From Spongilla lacustris (lineage: Eukaryota; Porifera; Demospongiae; Spongillida; Spongillidae): a stretch of DNA of 64,000 bases. The notes under the pieces were generated by a model. That model was not told the DNA's origin, did no database searches, and saw only the letters and a program-made list of their open reading frames with translations. The position numbers and the translations under genes are program-made. How positions within the stretch are numbered: position 1 is the first letter of the stretch; every line of letters begins with the position of its first letter. The stretch spans positions 10,021,864-10,085,863 of the forward strand of contig OX442421.1 of assembly GCA_949361645.1 (NCBI GenBank), read 5' to 3'. Below are positions 1 to 12,769 of the stretch, piece after piece.

Positions 1-541
1 GCCAACCGGCTCTTCCGCTTGCCTCGCTGCATACATCCAGCCTAATTGCGGGAAATCGAACTCCACAAGTGACGCCATGCCTGGAGGCAGAAGCACGTGT
101 GCACGTTACATGGAAGCCAAGGTGCACGTTACGGAACAAAAGGCACAATCGCACGCGGCGTTTTACAGTATTGTGCTACTTGCACAAACACTAAGCTATG
201 TCGCACAAAGACAAAACGCTCAAATCTTCATGGAAAACACAAGGCTGATACAAAAACTATACAAAGGCAGCACACAACAGTCCAAAGCACTAAGACCTGT
301 CCTACACACACACACAGCACTTACTTCCAGGTACACAGCTTACAAATGCAATAAAATGAACAAGCAGCAGCTTAACTAGAGTTCTTTATACCCGCACATT
401 ACCGTTACTCCGGATGCAATTCGTACCGCCAATTAAATTCTATTTAGTCGGAAGTGCTATTCAACATTCCGCATACCGAAGCTGTTTCGTTCTTAGAGTT
501 GCTACAGTCTGGTTGCTGTTGTCTTGCGTGTGCGGGGGGAA
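1..541. other. 5' flank, no gene recognised
   Basis: I see no convincing coding exon here. The short open frames have no recognisable motifs and contain CA-rich simple sequence near 306-320. The last part probably holds the promoter and 5' UTR of the FERM-domain gene that starts at 542. Confidence 0.4.
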
Positions 542-1451
542 ATGGCAGAAGCAAGTTCAGATCTTCGACCATCCGAAGTACTGTGTCGAGTCACCCAACT
601 TGACAACAAAGATACTCTTGATTTTAAGTGCGAGGTAGGCGTGTCAACCTGATGACAAGGATGGCCTTGCATACTGGGGGTTTAATTAACTGATTGAGGC
701 CGGTTGCCGCGAATTCGCGGCAGTTGCTTGGTCGACTGGTCACATTATGCGGTAGTTACGGATAGTTTTTATCGTCTTGCTACAGAGAAAGATAAGGGTA
801 CAAGAGCTGATTGATGAGGTCTACAAGCACCTGAACCTCGACGAGGAAGAGAAAGAGTACTTCTCGCTGTTTTACGAACTCCATCCTCGTGCCAGTAAGG
901 AACAAGAGCCGCAGAAAGACATGAAGCCGGAGAAGGTTGCCACGCCCCCTTCCAGCACTTTGTTTTGTTTACCAGATGTACTTAAAATAGATATTTCTCG
1001 ATCCGGCCAAGTTTGCCAAAGACCAGATACCAAATGGTGAGTGGCTTTCCTTGAGGCACAAATTCAGTATTGCATCTCTGGCACAGGAAAGAGCACTTCT
1101 ATTTGGGAAATCAAGTTTGGTGTGAAGTTTTACGTGAGCAGTCCTGCCAGTATGCTTCGTAGCGACTCTACAAGGTACACTTGGCGAATAAGGTTGCAAC
1201 GCACAGCGTAGAAAAAAATGCCATAATATGTGTTATGTAATCGAGTGTAATTTCACATCTACGAAGCCTTAGATATATTAGCTCCGCCCAGGCTAAAATG
1301 AATTACCTTGTTGACGACCAAAGTGCACAGATGTGAATAGTCTTGGTCCACAGGTCCTTGTTCTGCTGGCAATTATGTGATGACATCAGAAGTAATAGGT
1401 TGGTTGATACCATTATTGCCTAATGGCAATAATACAATGCCTGCACACGAC

Positions 1452-1530
<79 letters not shown>

Positions 1531-3359
1531 GTGTTGGTGGACCGTGAGGGAGCTATGAGGCTTACTGCTCTCATGTTGCAAGGTGAGCAAATTTCTGTGG
1601 GAATTCAAATTTACTGCAGAAACAATGTTTTTGAAGCACATCTGGGGAACCATGACCCCAGGGAACATCGGACTGGTTACTGCTTCAACTCTCCACAGTT
1701 TCTACTCCTTCCTGAACACCTTCAGGTACAGTGCTGTTCTGGTCATGTAGTTTCAGCACTTACTAGTGGTTTACTGGCATTTACTAGTAGCATGTATCTG
1801 GCATGGTGGTTGCCCCACCCTGCAGAGGTGTGATGTGCCATGTCCCCTTGTAGCCTAGCAACTATGAAGCGCAAATAGTTGAACTCCATAAGGCAAAGAC
1901 AGGGTACAATCCTGAACAGGCAGAGAGCGAGTTCCTGGACCTTGCGAGCAAGCTGCCTCGCTATGGCATGCACCAGTTTGTAGTGGAGCACATGATGGTG
2001 GTAGTGGGGAACTCTTATAGAGGGGTGTGTGTGTTCAAGGAGGAAGGGGAGAAGTGTTACGAATGGCCCAACATCGTCAAGATATCTTACAAGCGACACA
2101 AAGTGTACATCAGATACCAAGAGCTGAATGATACAATATCACGAAACAAACTTCACTGTGTTGACAAACGTAATGCCAAAATGATATGGAAGAATGCTGT
2201 CGATCAACACACTTTCTTCAGGTAACTAAAGTGGCTGTGTGTAGTCATGGTAACAGCGGCATACCTTTGCAGACTTGCTCGCGTTGAACAGCCAAAGAAG
2301 GTGTCTGTGATGCTGGGCCTATCGCGAAGACCCAGTGTGCGCAGGACAATGAAGCAGATCAGTGTACTGCGAGAGGCAGCTACTGAACAAGTCTCCCCTA
2401 CAAAATCGTGAGTTGGCAGTGTAAAATAACCTTTTAAAAATCACATCATGCTCCCTTTCCAGCACTCGTCTGATAGCCCCGCCCAAGCCCCTCCCACCTC
2501 AGCCTGCCCCAGAAGCTGTCTTTGATATAGGCAAGCAGCAGGTAGACCACTTGATGTGTGCCACACTTGCCACCTGTACGTCACCACATGTTGGTACTTT
2601 CAGAGGGCAGGAGATGACAGTTGGGTCATTCTGGAGGGTCCTCCTGTTGCCAAGGTGCCTGGGGATGCTGACAAGTTTGAGGAGCAACAAGTGGTTGTAA
2701 ACTTCCACAACACAGAGGAGCTGGCTGGGGAGGAGACAAGCAAGTATGTTGTTCGATGCCAGAATGGTAGCTACAAGATAGAAGGAGCACAAGCAGACCA
2801 CGCCCCTCAGGACACCAACTACTCACTGCACGCAGTCAGTGAAGATGCCACCAACGCTACCACAATGGTTTCTGTAATCATTGACTTGAAGAAGCAGAGG
2901 GACGCAACAGCACCGCCTGTGGAGATATTCAATAGTGCCAGACTGCCTGTGGTGAAGATTAGGTAAGCTTTTATCACATCTCTAGCCGTCTCTATTGGCT
3001 TCTCCTTACAGTGCAACTGATGCAGCTGTTGATAGCGTAACCACAGCAACAGTGATTGGCTCCAGGGGTGGTGAGGCGGTAAGCAGCGGTGAGGTCAAAC
3101 AGTTCTCTATTTCAAAGGTAACGCCCATTTCATCACCTGATAACGTTTGACCGCCTTGTGGCCTAAAGGCGTTCGACCCTAGCGTCTTGGAAGATGACAC
3201 GTCTTATGAATCACAACAAGTGCACCTGTTTTTGGAACGGGAAGCAGAGATATTTCGAAGCGTTGTGGAATCTACCAATTTCCAAGTAAATACATACGTT
3301 ACTATCTACTGTTTCACACACTTTTCACACACACACACTTCCAGATTGCAGTACAGTGA
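542..3359 (+). CDS. FERM-domain protein, band 4.1/FRMD-like, multi-exon
   Basis: This is a membrane-cytoskeleton linker of the protein 4.1/FRMD type. Exon 1 starts at ATG 542 and ends at the donor near 635. The next exons carry the F1/F2 signature pieces FLDPAKFAKDQ (about 988-1038) and IKFGVKFYVSS (about 1089-1172). A large exon (1855-2221) encodes late F2 and F3, including KLPRYGMHQF and IRYQELNDT. It is followed by a basic FERM-adjacent exon with SRRPSVRRT (about 2275-2408). Several acidic and hydrophilic tail exons run to about 3290. Splicing the last visible acceptor (3344) in phase gives a short end, QIAVQ, with stop at 3357-3359; an alternative last-exon reading would run to 3450. A (CA)n tract (1450-1528) lies in one intron. 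FERM identity is firm. The subfamily is not, because no phosphatase or PDZ domain is visible that would place it among the PTPN3/4 proteins. Confidence 0.8.
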
Positions 3360-3746
3360 GTGGTCTTCAGAAGCTCCTCCCAGTAGCCCCCTCCCCCAGC
3401 TAACTATGATAGCCCATCATGTGATGTGCACTTTAGACCCCTTATCTTGAAACCATACATGTTACATGCTGATCTCATATGAACTGCCCCACCCCATTAG
3501 GGGGTGTGGTTTAGCATATATATATGTTTCTGCACACATTGTGTGCGTGATACCCATGTGATCCTGCACTAAGTCACATGATCAGTGTACACAGGCAACA
3601 CACTGCCATCACAAGAGGCACACACCACAGGAGTACAGGGGTATAGAGGTGAACAGTTGCACATGTATACATGAGTATGTAGGTGATGTCAGAGCTGTAG
3701 GGCAGACACACACAACAGCTGCACATGATAATTTCACACAACAGTA
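3360..3746. other. Convergent intergenic region
   Basis: This is the 3' flank between two converging genes. It is AT/CA-rich, with a TATATATA stretch near 3515. I see no gene. Confidence 0.4.
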
Positions 3747-6018
3747 TCAAAGCTTTTTGGAACCTTCCTTGGCCAACACATCTGCAGCTTCATTACCCAG
3801 CTGGCCACAGTGACCTCGAACGTGTGTCTGTAATGAATACATTACAATACACTCACTACACATGTGGGTGTGTGTGTGCATATTACAACATAACACCCAC
3901 ATCCCCACACTTCATTTTCCAATACACTAGACACACCTTTGCAATACAACAACCACACGTACCCATTGAACATCAATCTGCTGACATAGCTTCTCCAAGC
4001 GCATAAAGTCCTCCTTGTTCTTCACATCCTCTCCACTATATGTAAGCCAACCATTGGTTTTCCATTTGCTCATCCATTCTGTAATAGCTAGGGAGGGATA
4101 TGTGATCATCACGTGATCATCATGTGATAGCATGTCACAAGATTATGTAACAAAAGCACAGAATCAACAAACTTTGCATCCCCTAGCCAAAGGGTGCTCC
4201 CATGGCCCCCAAAGTTGCTCCCACGGCCCCCAAAGGGTGCTCCCATGGCCCCCAAAGGGTGCTCCCACGGCCCCCAAAGGGTGCTCCCACGGCCCCCAAA
4301 GGGTGCTCGCATGGCCCCCAAAGGGTGCTCCCACAGCCCCCAAAGGGTGCTCTCATGGCCCCCAAAACTGCTAAATCCAAAGCTCCTGCACAGCTTATAA
4401 AATAAATGAGTCAATGGGGGGGGGCTGTATGGTAGGGATAGTGGGAGGGGCTTAGTGTAGGTGCTCATGATGGTGTAGGTGCTCATGTGGTGTAGGTGCT
4501 CATGTGGTGTAGGTGCTCTTACCCATGATGGTGTAGCTGCTATCAGTACGCACCTCCACTTTCTTGTATCCTTGCTCAATGGCAGACTCCAAAGCCCTAC
4601 AAGCTGACTAGCCTCCCACCCCCCACCACCACATCCTGTCAGAGAGAGGATGGGGTGGGCAGGACCAGACTTACCACAATCTCTGCTCTTTGGTTGGTCT
4701 GTAGTCCTGCTAGCTTTTCACTGATATTCCTAAGACAAAAGAAATATCTCACTTACATACAAATATCCCTTGGTGCCCCACACCGCACCCACACATACGC
4801 ACACATATACCATACACCACATAAGTACACATGTACACATATCACACCCACATTGGACTATCCTCTCCCAGTAGACTACACCCACATTGGACTATCCTCT
4901 CCCAGTAGACCACACCCACATTGGACTATCCTCTCCCAGTAGACCACACCCACATTGGACTATCCTCTCCCAGTAGACCACACCCACATTGGACTATCCT
5001 CTCCCAGTAGACCACACCCACATTGGACTATCCTCTCCCAGTAGACCACACCCACATTGGACTATCCTCTCCCAGTAGACCACACCCACATTGGACTATC
5101 CTCTCCCAGTAGACCACCCACATTGGACTATCCTCTCCCAGTAGACCACACCCACATTGGACTATCCTCTCCCCAGTAGACCACACCCACACACATTGGA
5201 CTATCCTCTCCCCAGTAGACTCCAATTCCTGCTCTGGCTCCAGTGCGACCATTGTTGAAGCAGGAGCCGTCACAATAGACAACAGGCACATCTGATAATG
5301 GCAGCTGAGGTATGGTGACTTGGGCTGACAGAGCTCCACACACACCAGATTGGCTGCGGCCAATTGCCGCTCTAGAAGACTCCCTGGGGGCATGGGAAGG
5401 GGTAGGAGGGAGGTAGGGAGGATTAAGGAAAGCGAAGGGGGTGGGATTATTAATACTCCAGCCAGGGGGTGGGGTTATTAATACTACTATTCAAACAGAA
5501 GCACATACATCTCTTCACTCTGCTACTAGAGGTCATACCCATTGTTAAAAACACCCTTATGAATGTCCAGAGGTGTGCTCTTATCAGGAAGCATGTCTTA
5601 CCAACTCATGGATGCATGAAATGACCCCTCCCCCACTAATAACCGTAGATGGCCCCTCCCAGCATTGATCCAAAGCAAGTCGGTACATATATGCCAATGG
5701 GGAGCAGGAACTAGGGTTGGTGGAATACCATATTTATATAGCAATGTCTTACCTTCTTGACGCAAAGTTCCCCGTATACTTGCCCCGGACCGTGCTATTT
5801 ATCTTAACAACACTGCATACGAACTCTTCCGCTTCCTCATACGTCGAAAACCCTTTGTATCTGGCCCCGGGAAACTTGTCCACTTGTTCTTTACAGTCTT
5901 CCCTACCCGTGCATATAGCGTAACACAGGACTCCAGCATACATCACTCACCAAGTATCGAAAACACCTGTTTTTCTGCCTACACGGACAGCATAGAAACT
6001 CTTACGTACTTTTCCCAT
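3747..6018 (-). CDS. RNASEH1: Ribonuclease H1
   Basis: The product cleaves the RNA strand of RNA-DNA hybrids. Exon 1 (from ATG at 6018) reads MGKVRKSFYAVRVGRKTG and begins the hybrid-binding domain. After a 47-bp intron it continues as EDCKEQVDKFPGARYKGF (about 5830-5900). The catalytic domain is spread over small exons: VVYCDGSCFNNGRTGARAG (Asp, about 5220-5290), QTNQRAEI (Glu, about 4680), VRTDSSYTIM (Asp, about 4525-4555), ITEWMSKWKTNGW (about 4060) and GHCGQLGNEAADVLAKEG (last Asp, about 3750-3815). All four acidic catalytic positions of the DEDD set are present, so the gene looks functional. I see no clear mitochondrial leader at this start. Two introns are filled with minisatellites (4190-4375 and 4851-5222). 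The second one copies the end of the catalytic exon and its splice donor. Confidence 0.92.
4190..4375. repeat. Intronic minisatellite, 22-bp unit
   Basis: About eight copies of a 22-bp unit built on CCCCCAAAGGGTGCTCCCAT lie in an RNASEH1 intron. All reading frames across it are open by chance, so the proline- or glycine-rich ORFs here are not genes. Confidence 0.9.
4851..5222 (-). repeat. Minisatellite that includes an exon end and splice donor
   Basis: There are eleven copies, mostly 34 bp, of GGACTATCCTCTCCCAGTAG plus ACCACACCCACATT on the + strand. Read on the minus strand, the first copy is the real end of the RNASEH1 exon (VYWGEDSPM) followed by its GT donor. The ten further copies repeat the same coding end and the same AT|GTGGGTGTG junction. 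Confidence 0.9.
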
Positions 6019-6283
6019 GGCTCTGGCTATCATTGGGCACTTGGCCACGCGCATTGCGGGCACACCCACTCATTAAGTGCATTCCTTAATTCATCCGCTA
6101 TAAGATTTAAGAAGGAATGCTATATATAGAGCGTGACGTCTAGAACTGACTAGAAGAAAAGGGAACACACATTGTACAAACGATGTTTCTGGACGGACCG
6201 GGCCAAAAGCACCAGAGGAACACATACACATATAGAGCACACAAATACACAGTGGTGACACACATTAAAATTGAGATAAACTA

Positions 6284-7931
6284 TCAGTTCCATCTTTGTC
6301 CTGAAGTGCATAGGTATGATCTTCTTCCTGGAGCTTTGGGGTCATAGTGGCCTGGGCCAGGCATCTCCTCAGAAGCAGGCCCCACCCACCTACTAGCAGT
6401 GGAAAGAAATACTGCACCACTGACCAGTCGCTTTTCACTAACTGCAGGACCCTGTGTTTCATAGTGACCAGGTCCCGGGGGTGGAGGGAGAGGGGGGAGG
6501 GGCATGGCAGGAGCAGATAGGCACAAATAGTGCTTTCGCCTGCGTAGGTTAGAGGTTGGTAGTCAACTAAATATGTGTCAAAGGAACATCACTACCACTT
6601 CACCTGAAGTAAGGCAAGGATCGTGGGGTGGTGCCTGTACTGTGGGGTGCGTATGCCCCAGGGCCTGGTATCTGTGCAGTTACAATACTTGATATGTTTA
6701 GCTCCCATGTACATGTATACAACTCACATCTTCATTCTTGTGTAACAATGACCTATTTGTTTTGGACCTAAAAACAGCTACATGCCCCGAAATTCGCTGG
6801 CGAAGGACACAGTCATCCACTGAGTATTGGCCTGGAGCAGGGTACGCAGAAGATGGGTGCTCCATACTTCGCTTAGTTCTGCAACACAAGCACACACATT
6901 ACATGGCACAACTTCTTAGGGAAGAGGCTTACGTCGATTTAAAAACAGAATGTGCTGGTGCTGGTCCTGGTGCTGGTCTGTATCTAACATTTTCACTCAA
7001 AATATTGTAGGAGTTAGGAGCTGGAGAACTGTGGATTGCTGTTCTTTGCAATACAAGAGGGTTATGAAAGTTGCTGTAGGGAATGAGAGTATAGCATTTT
7101 TTGAGTGTAAGCAGGGCATCTCTTCACATACCTGCTAACACCAGCTCTGTTGAAGTCCTGATGGTCCATTGTGGGCGTAGGGTCATACCTACCAGGACCT
7201 GGTAATGCCTGCCTTCCACAGGGGAACCTCTTTGCCTAAAGGTGAAACCAGATAGCCTTCAGTCAATTGCTATACCCACCCCCCACTCCACCCCCCACTC
7301 CACCAGCCTAAGCCCTTCACCAGTCAAACTATGCTCCACCCCCTATCAGCCTTCGCCACATAAATATTGCCGCAGTAGGTGCGGTTCCCCCTTAATGCCA
7401 CGCCCCCGTAGCCTCCGAGTGGAAACTTGGTACTATGGTGAGTGGGCTTAAAGTTGGATTTGGTTGCCTGTTTATACCCCGGTACGTAGTACATGTATGC
7501 CTCACTACGTACCTTCGATGCGAGCCCACCGATTCCTCTCTTAGAAAAAGAAATATCCGCTTTCTGAAAACCTTCCTGTGCAGAATAGGTCCCAGGTCCT
7601 GGACAGCAATCCTATATTTACAATTGAAATTAAAATATGTCTTGCCATTCGACTCACCGCATCCTGATGATCAGTAAACCGTGGAGCCTGACTTTTGAAG
7701 CCCTTCTTTTCAGTTGTAGGGTAAAAAAATGTTTGATACTTGCTTGGGATAGATGCGGCAGTGGAAGGGGTGTGGCGCTGGGTCACTGTTACAAATGAAA
7801 GACGGTGTGATACGTGCCCACACAATACGCTGGTGCGTACAGCGTCTAATTTTTTTCCAATCCTGAATAATCCCTGTTGGTTTGTTGGGCTGTCCTATTC
7901 TCAAGGCTTTACCATCTGACATGGTTTCCAT
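6284..7931 (-). CDS. STPG1: STPG1-like sperm-tail PG-rich repeat protein
   Basis: This is a member of the PG-rich repeat family of axoneme/sperm-tail-associated proteins. The first exon starts at ATG 7931 (METMSDGKALRIGQ); a longer in-frame start at 7958 is possible. After a short intron the second exon reads IPSKYQTFFYPTTEKKGF followed by KSQAPRF (about 7690-7770). This matches the conserved N-terminal segment of vertebrate STPG1 (MAPO2) as I remember it. Downstream exons carry the PG repeats: YPAPGQYSVDD (about 6820-6850), PPGPGHYETQGPA (about 6440-6480) and PGPGHYDPKAPG (about 6320-6350). The stop is at 6284-6286. Exons near 6600-6680 and 7150-7250 also contain PGPG-type codons on the minus strand. 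Function is inferred from the family; the exact exon set is approximate. Confidence 0.78.
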
Positions 7932-8600
7932 GAGAACGAGAATGGTCAGGTGATCCAAGCCAATATTTTAAAAAGTCATTGATCGATTCTATTTATTTAT
8001 TTTTACGCGTATACATGTAGTTAGTTTGTAACGTTTCTTTTTATAAACCTTATTCCATCTATTTAATGTACGAACATCAAAGAAATTAAAGTTCATTTTT
8101 GCTTTTTTTAGAAGTACCGATCGACCATATCCCTGCATGGCTTTCTGTTTCCATAAATTGGAATGACGTAAAGAGCTTCAAATTATCCGGGTGAAATGAC
8201 GTTTAGGTCACGCGGTTGCAACATATGAATACCGGTTTTGCAAATTGAGAACAAGGTAAGTCTGTCATTTTGCGCGAGTGCGTATTGCGGTACCAACCAC
8301 AAGATACAGGTTGTATGCCTGCTATAACACCCTAAATACGTTTCTAGAGCGGATAGAGGCGCAAATTCTCTCATACTCTCAGTAAAGTGAAGACGTATTC
8401 CATTCCTAACGTTTTTAAAAACAGGGGTAGGTTACTACTACACCTGCGGAGCTGCTACCACCCTTGGCGATAAGCGCATGTTGAATCCCCTGCTCAGCAG
8501 TGATTTTAGTATGCAAAGTCCTTTAACTGCACACATGTAACGTTATTGTTGGGCGGTCTAGCCGATTGTGTCAGTCAATATGCGTGTGTGGCCCGGTAGG
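7932..8600. promoter_or_regulatory. Divergent promoter region, STPG1 / ELOC
   Basis: These 670 bp separate two genes that point away from each other. The sequence is AT-rich in its left half. It must hold both transcription starts, but I cannot place individual elements. Confidence 0.4.
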
Positions 8601-9065
<465 letters not shown>

Positions 9066-9882
9066 ATGTTAGGAGTGGAGTGGTGTGTAGAGGCAGTGGT
9101 GTGTAGAGACTTGCAATAATAATTGTATGCACTGAATAAAAGTAATGTCAGGCTTTTAGTTATTTCCTGTCATATGATGAAGTTGCCTAAGGGCTGTTTG
9201 ACTGATGGTGCCATGTGTCTGTGTGTAAGACCCTGGGGCATACTGGGAGGAGGGTCCACACTGTGGCTTCTTGTTCTGTGGCCTTGCAGAGGGCACCTGG
9301 GGGAGGGGGGGGGGAGATATCTGAGCATGTAGTATGTATAAGCCTTATAAGGATGGTACAGGTATGCCTTATGGTAACCCAGGCCTGTGATGCAGTACAG
9401 ATCTGGTAAGCTGCTATGAATACGATCCTGATGTGAAAACAGAGTGCTGTAGGAGGCTTTGTTGGGCCTATGGTATGATCGTCATGTACATAGAATACTT
9501 CTGCATTCCAAGAAGTAAACAATATAGTGTAGTGTGTGTTCTGCCTCCCCTAGGGCCCCTTCCTCCCCCCTTGCATGACTGAAAAGCATGATGTTGCTAG
9601 GCAGTGACACTAAAGCTCAGTGGGGTCCCCAGCCCTAATGTTTGTGTATGTGATTGGAATTTATTTTGTAACCACCCAAACAACTAATAGTAATGAAGAA
9701 TGTTTAAAACATTGTGTTTTGAGAAAGTTGGTATTATATAGAATTTGAAGGTGTAAAAAAACAAGATGTCAGAAAACTAAGGGTATGGTTATGCCTTATA
9801 AGGGTAGTGTGATTATGCCTTATAAGGTAGTATGAAGAATAGTATGGGTATGGATAGCCTTATAAGGGTAGTATGGATAGCC
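9066..9882. other. Convergent intergenic region with short TTATAAGG repeats
   Basis: This is the 3' flank between ELOC and MAPK15. The GCCTTATAAGGGTAGTAT word recurs several times at about 9337-9370 and 9785-9890. The last copy supplies the stop codon of MAPK15. I see no other gene. Confidence 0.45.
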
Positions 9883-12219
9883 TTATAAGGGTAGTATGGA
9901 TTTGGTGCTTACAATCCTTGCACTGATCACCATGAGGTCAGGTGGTAGTTTTGATGGAGGTGTGGGGGTGTAGTGACCTGCTGTAGGGAGGCGTGGCCTG
10001 TCAGAATCCTGTGTTGAAAAGGGAAAGTCACTAGTGGCGAAGGGTAGGGCTGTGTGTGGGGGTAGGGCTGTGTGGGTGGGGTAGGGCTGTGTGGGTGGAG
10101 GGTAGGGCTGTGTGGGTGGAGGGCAGGGCTGTGTGGGTGGAGGGCAGGGCTATGTGGGTGGAGGGCAGGGCTGTGTGGGTGGGGTAGGGCTGTGTGGGTG
10201 GAGGGTAGGGCTGTGTGGGTGGGGTAGGGCTGTGTGGGTGGAGGGCAGGGCTGTGTGGGTGGAGGGTAGGGCTGCGTGGGTGGAGGGTAGGGCTGGGCTA
10301 GGCTATGTGTGCCGCCCTCCTTCACCCATGTATCACCTTGGCTTTAGTAAGTGTGGTCTGTGACTTCTGAGGTGTTGAGTGAGAAAGTACTAGCTGTACT
10401 GGGTGTACTGGCTTTGCTTGAACTAATTCTATATCTGAATTAGAGTGAAGTGGGAGAGGGGTGTGAAGGGGTACCCCCTCTCCTTCTGATTTCACTACAG
10501 CAGCTCTTGTCTGTAATATCCCCTGAAATTGTATATTACAACATATTAACTTGTCCCCAGACCATTTACTTGCCTTATACAAGATGTCCTGATAATTTTG
10601 CACAGAGAGCTGTGTGCAATCATCCACTGCTGGTACAACATTGTGATCGAGTGTTGGTTCATTGTCAGGACAATGAAACCTAGGGAGTTATGGTTTTAAG
10701 TTAAAGTGAATATGGACATGCTGAGCACAGCTAGTGCTGGCATGTGAAGGGGGAGTATCTCCACCACTTGCATACCTGCTCATGTATGGGTGCAGAAGTG
10801 CCTGCTCTGCAGTCATCCTTTTGTCAGGATTGAACTGTAGCAGCTCATTCAGCAAGCTGAGTGCATCATGGTCAGTGGAGGGTAGTACATCCTTCAGATT
10901 GGAGCGGTGCCTGCATGCACGTGGGGATAGCCTCAGGCATATCACTCTACACATACCGTTTTAATACTTGTTCCAAAATTGATTGAGCATAGGGAGATTT
11001 GATACTTTCAATATCTGCAATAAAATCTGTAATCGTAATAGACATATAGACAAAGACGGACCTGTTCTGGTTGGCTGTGGTACTATGGCCATGATCCTTT
11101 CAATCTGATTTAATGTTGAGGTACCATCAAACAGAGGCCTTCCTATGATAGCATGTAGCATTAGGCTCCATCAGCTTTAGCATTGTTCTATCGTTAACCC
11201 ATCTCTCCCCCCCCCCCCCCCCTACCCCCCATCAAGCAAGTAAAACTGACCTGAAATCATTTCTGCTAATATGCAACCCACAGACCACATATCTACTCCT
11301 TTGGTGTACCGCTGAGACCCGAGGAGGATCTCTGGGGCCCTGTACCAGCGGGTAGCCACATACTCTGTCATGGCTGGGTTGAATGCATTGCTCTCTTCTC
11401 CAGAAGGAATGGACGTTAGTGAACGTACAAGTCCAAAGTCAGCCAGCTTGTGAGCACCACATATAAAGGTGGCAAATGATAAGTGGGAACTGTACCTTGA
11501 TGAAACATTGGGAGTTAATGAGTATGTTGCTTGGCTACATGTATGGGCAGGAGGTCAATATATGGGGCTTGGCCCATAATTAGGAGTACCTTCAGGTCCC
11601 TGTGTATGCAGTTTCCGGAATGTATGTACAGAAGAACTTTCAAAAGCTGCGGGTGGGAAAGCTTTTAAAGTCCATGTTTTTAGGTGCTGCGTGCTTAGCT
11701 CTTACTTGGTAAAGAATGTATTGAATATGTGGTGATTTGAGCAGCTTTGACTTGACGGCTGCATGCAAGTCTGTGTCCATGAATTCAAAAACAAGATAGA
11801 GGTCCAAGTTGTTGCGTGCACTGATCACGTTCAATAGTTGTATCACATTCTCGTGGCCCGAAAATGCCTGCAGGTTCTTCGATATTAACCAGCTCGATCC
11901 GTATGCTTTGTCGAGCACTTACGTCTAAAAACATGACCTCACGATATGTCCTCTGGAGGGGAGAGAAAGATTAATCAGAGAGAAGGAAGCATGCGCGTAC
12001 TTGAGCATCCGTTTGATTAGAGAAGGCATCAAAGATTTTCTTGAGAGCAACGATTTCTCCAGTTCGTCTGTCCACGCTCTTCCAAACTATCCCGTATGCC
12101 TGCGGGACAAGTATCACACCAATAGGTGCATCCTTATAAAGTGACAGACGTACTCCTTTCCCGATCCGTCTGCAGATTTGGTATCTCGTAGATATGTGTT
12201 CGTCGATGTCCACACTCAT
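9883..12219 (-). CDS. MAPK15: Mitogen-activated protein kinase 15 (ERK7/8)
   Basis: This is an atypical MAP kinase. In animals, ERK7/8 acts in ciliogenesis and autophagy. The start is ATG 12219 ([18 protein letters not shown]). The glycine-rich loop is split by an intron: IGKG / [20 protein letters not shown]. Next come [19 protein letters not shown] residues and [16 protein letters not shown] (about 11770-11800), then [11 protein letters not shown] (about 11600), [10 protein letters not shown], the activation motif TEY in [15 protein letters not shown] (about 11320-11370) and [18 protein letters not shown]. The exon at about 11080-11160 has [18 protein letters not shown], and the last lobe has [20 protein letters not shown]. 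After the kinase comes an exon with [14 protein letters not shown], a conserved ERK7/8 segment. The last exon (9883-10008) reads [19 protein letters not shown]. The catalytic Lys, HRD, DFG and TEY are all present. Confidence 0.95.
10030..10308. repeat. Intronic minisatellite, 22-bp unit
   Basis: About twelve copies of a 22-bp G-rich unit (GGGTAGGGCTGTGTGGGTGG plus AG) lie between the last two MAPK15 exons. GT-AG boundaries at 10336 (donor side) and 10009 (acceptor side) place it in an intron. The proline/histidine ORFs across it are therefore not coding. Confidence 0.85.
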
Positions 12220-12312
12220 GCTTGTATTTATGTTGCTAAGCAACGTCAGTAATAACATTATGTATAGTGTAATTTGTGTAACATGTAAATATTTTGAGAG
12301 AAATATTTGTCC

Positions 12313-12378
12313 GGGGTTCTGTCCTCCTAGAGCCTTGTTCGCTAGGTCAGGCTTTAACTTTCTCGGAGGACAGAACCT
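12313..12378. repeat. Short inverted repeat (hairpin)
   Basis: GGTTCTGTCCTCC and its reverse complement GGAGGACAGAACC flank about 35 bp, just upstream of the MAPK15 start. It could be a transcribed stem-loop, a transposon end pair or part of the promoter. Confidence 0.5.
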
Positions 12379-12769
12379 CAGACAATAGTCAGTCACCACA
12401 GCAATACAGTGGGACATTCAGTACCTGCCCTCGACGACGAGTGCAGGCAAGTGTAAGTGCATGCAAATTGATGTAATTCAACATAATGTGTTTTCAGTAG
12501 AGGTATAGAGAAAAGTATCAATCATTAATACCAGCTGTGCAAGATTACCCTCTAAATGTTATAAATACCATGTCCAGATGTCACTGCCTAGCAACATCAT
12601 GTTTTGTGGTTTGTTTCTGACTATAGACTATAGTATGGAATGCAAACAACTTTTTGCAGTTAATTAACAGTTCCCGATTTCTAAACTCCTAGTTATCTTG
12701 CTTCTGAAGCATACAAAATAATAACAGCTTTGTAAGCTAGAACACAGCTGTTGGGCTTACGTCTCTAAT

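Noticed and set aside
4851..5222. CRISPR-like regular repeats
   Set aside because: Repeats are directly adjacent without unique spacers and lie in a eukaryotic intron. The same applies to the arrays at 4190, 10030, 45555 and 61863.
9927..10325. Proline/histidine-rich minus-strand ORF in MAPK15
   Set aside because: GT-AG signals on both sides place it in an intron, and splicing it out joins KAK to DSDRPRLP in frame with a good family-like C-terminus.
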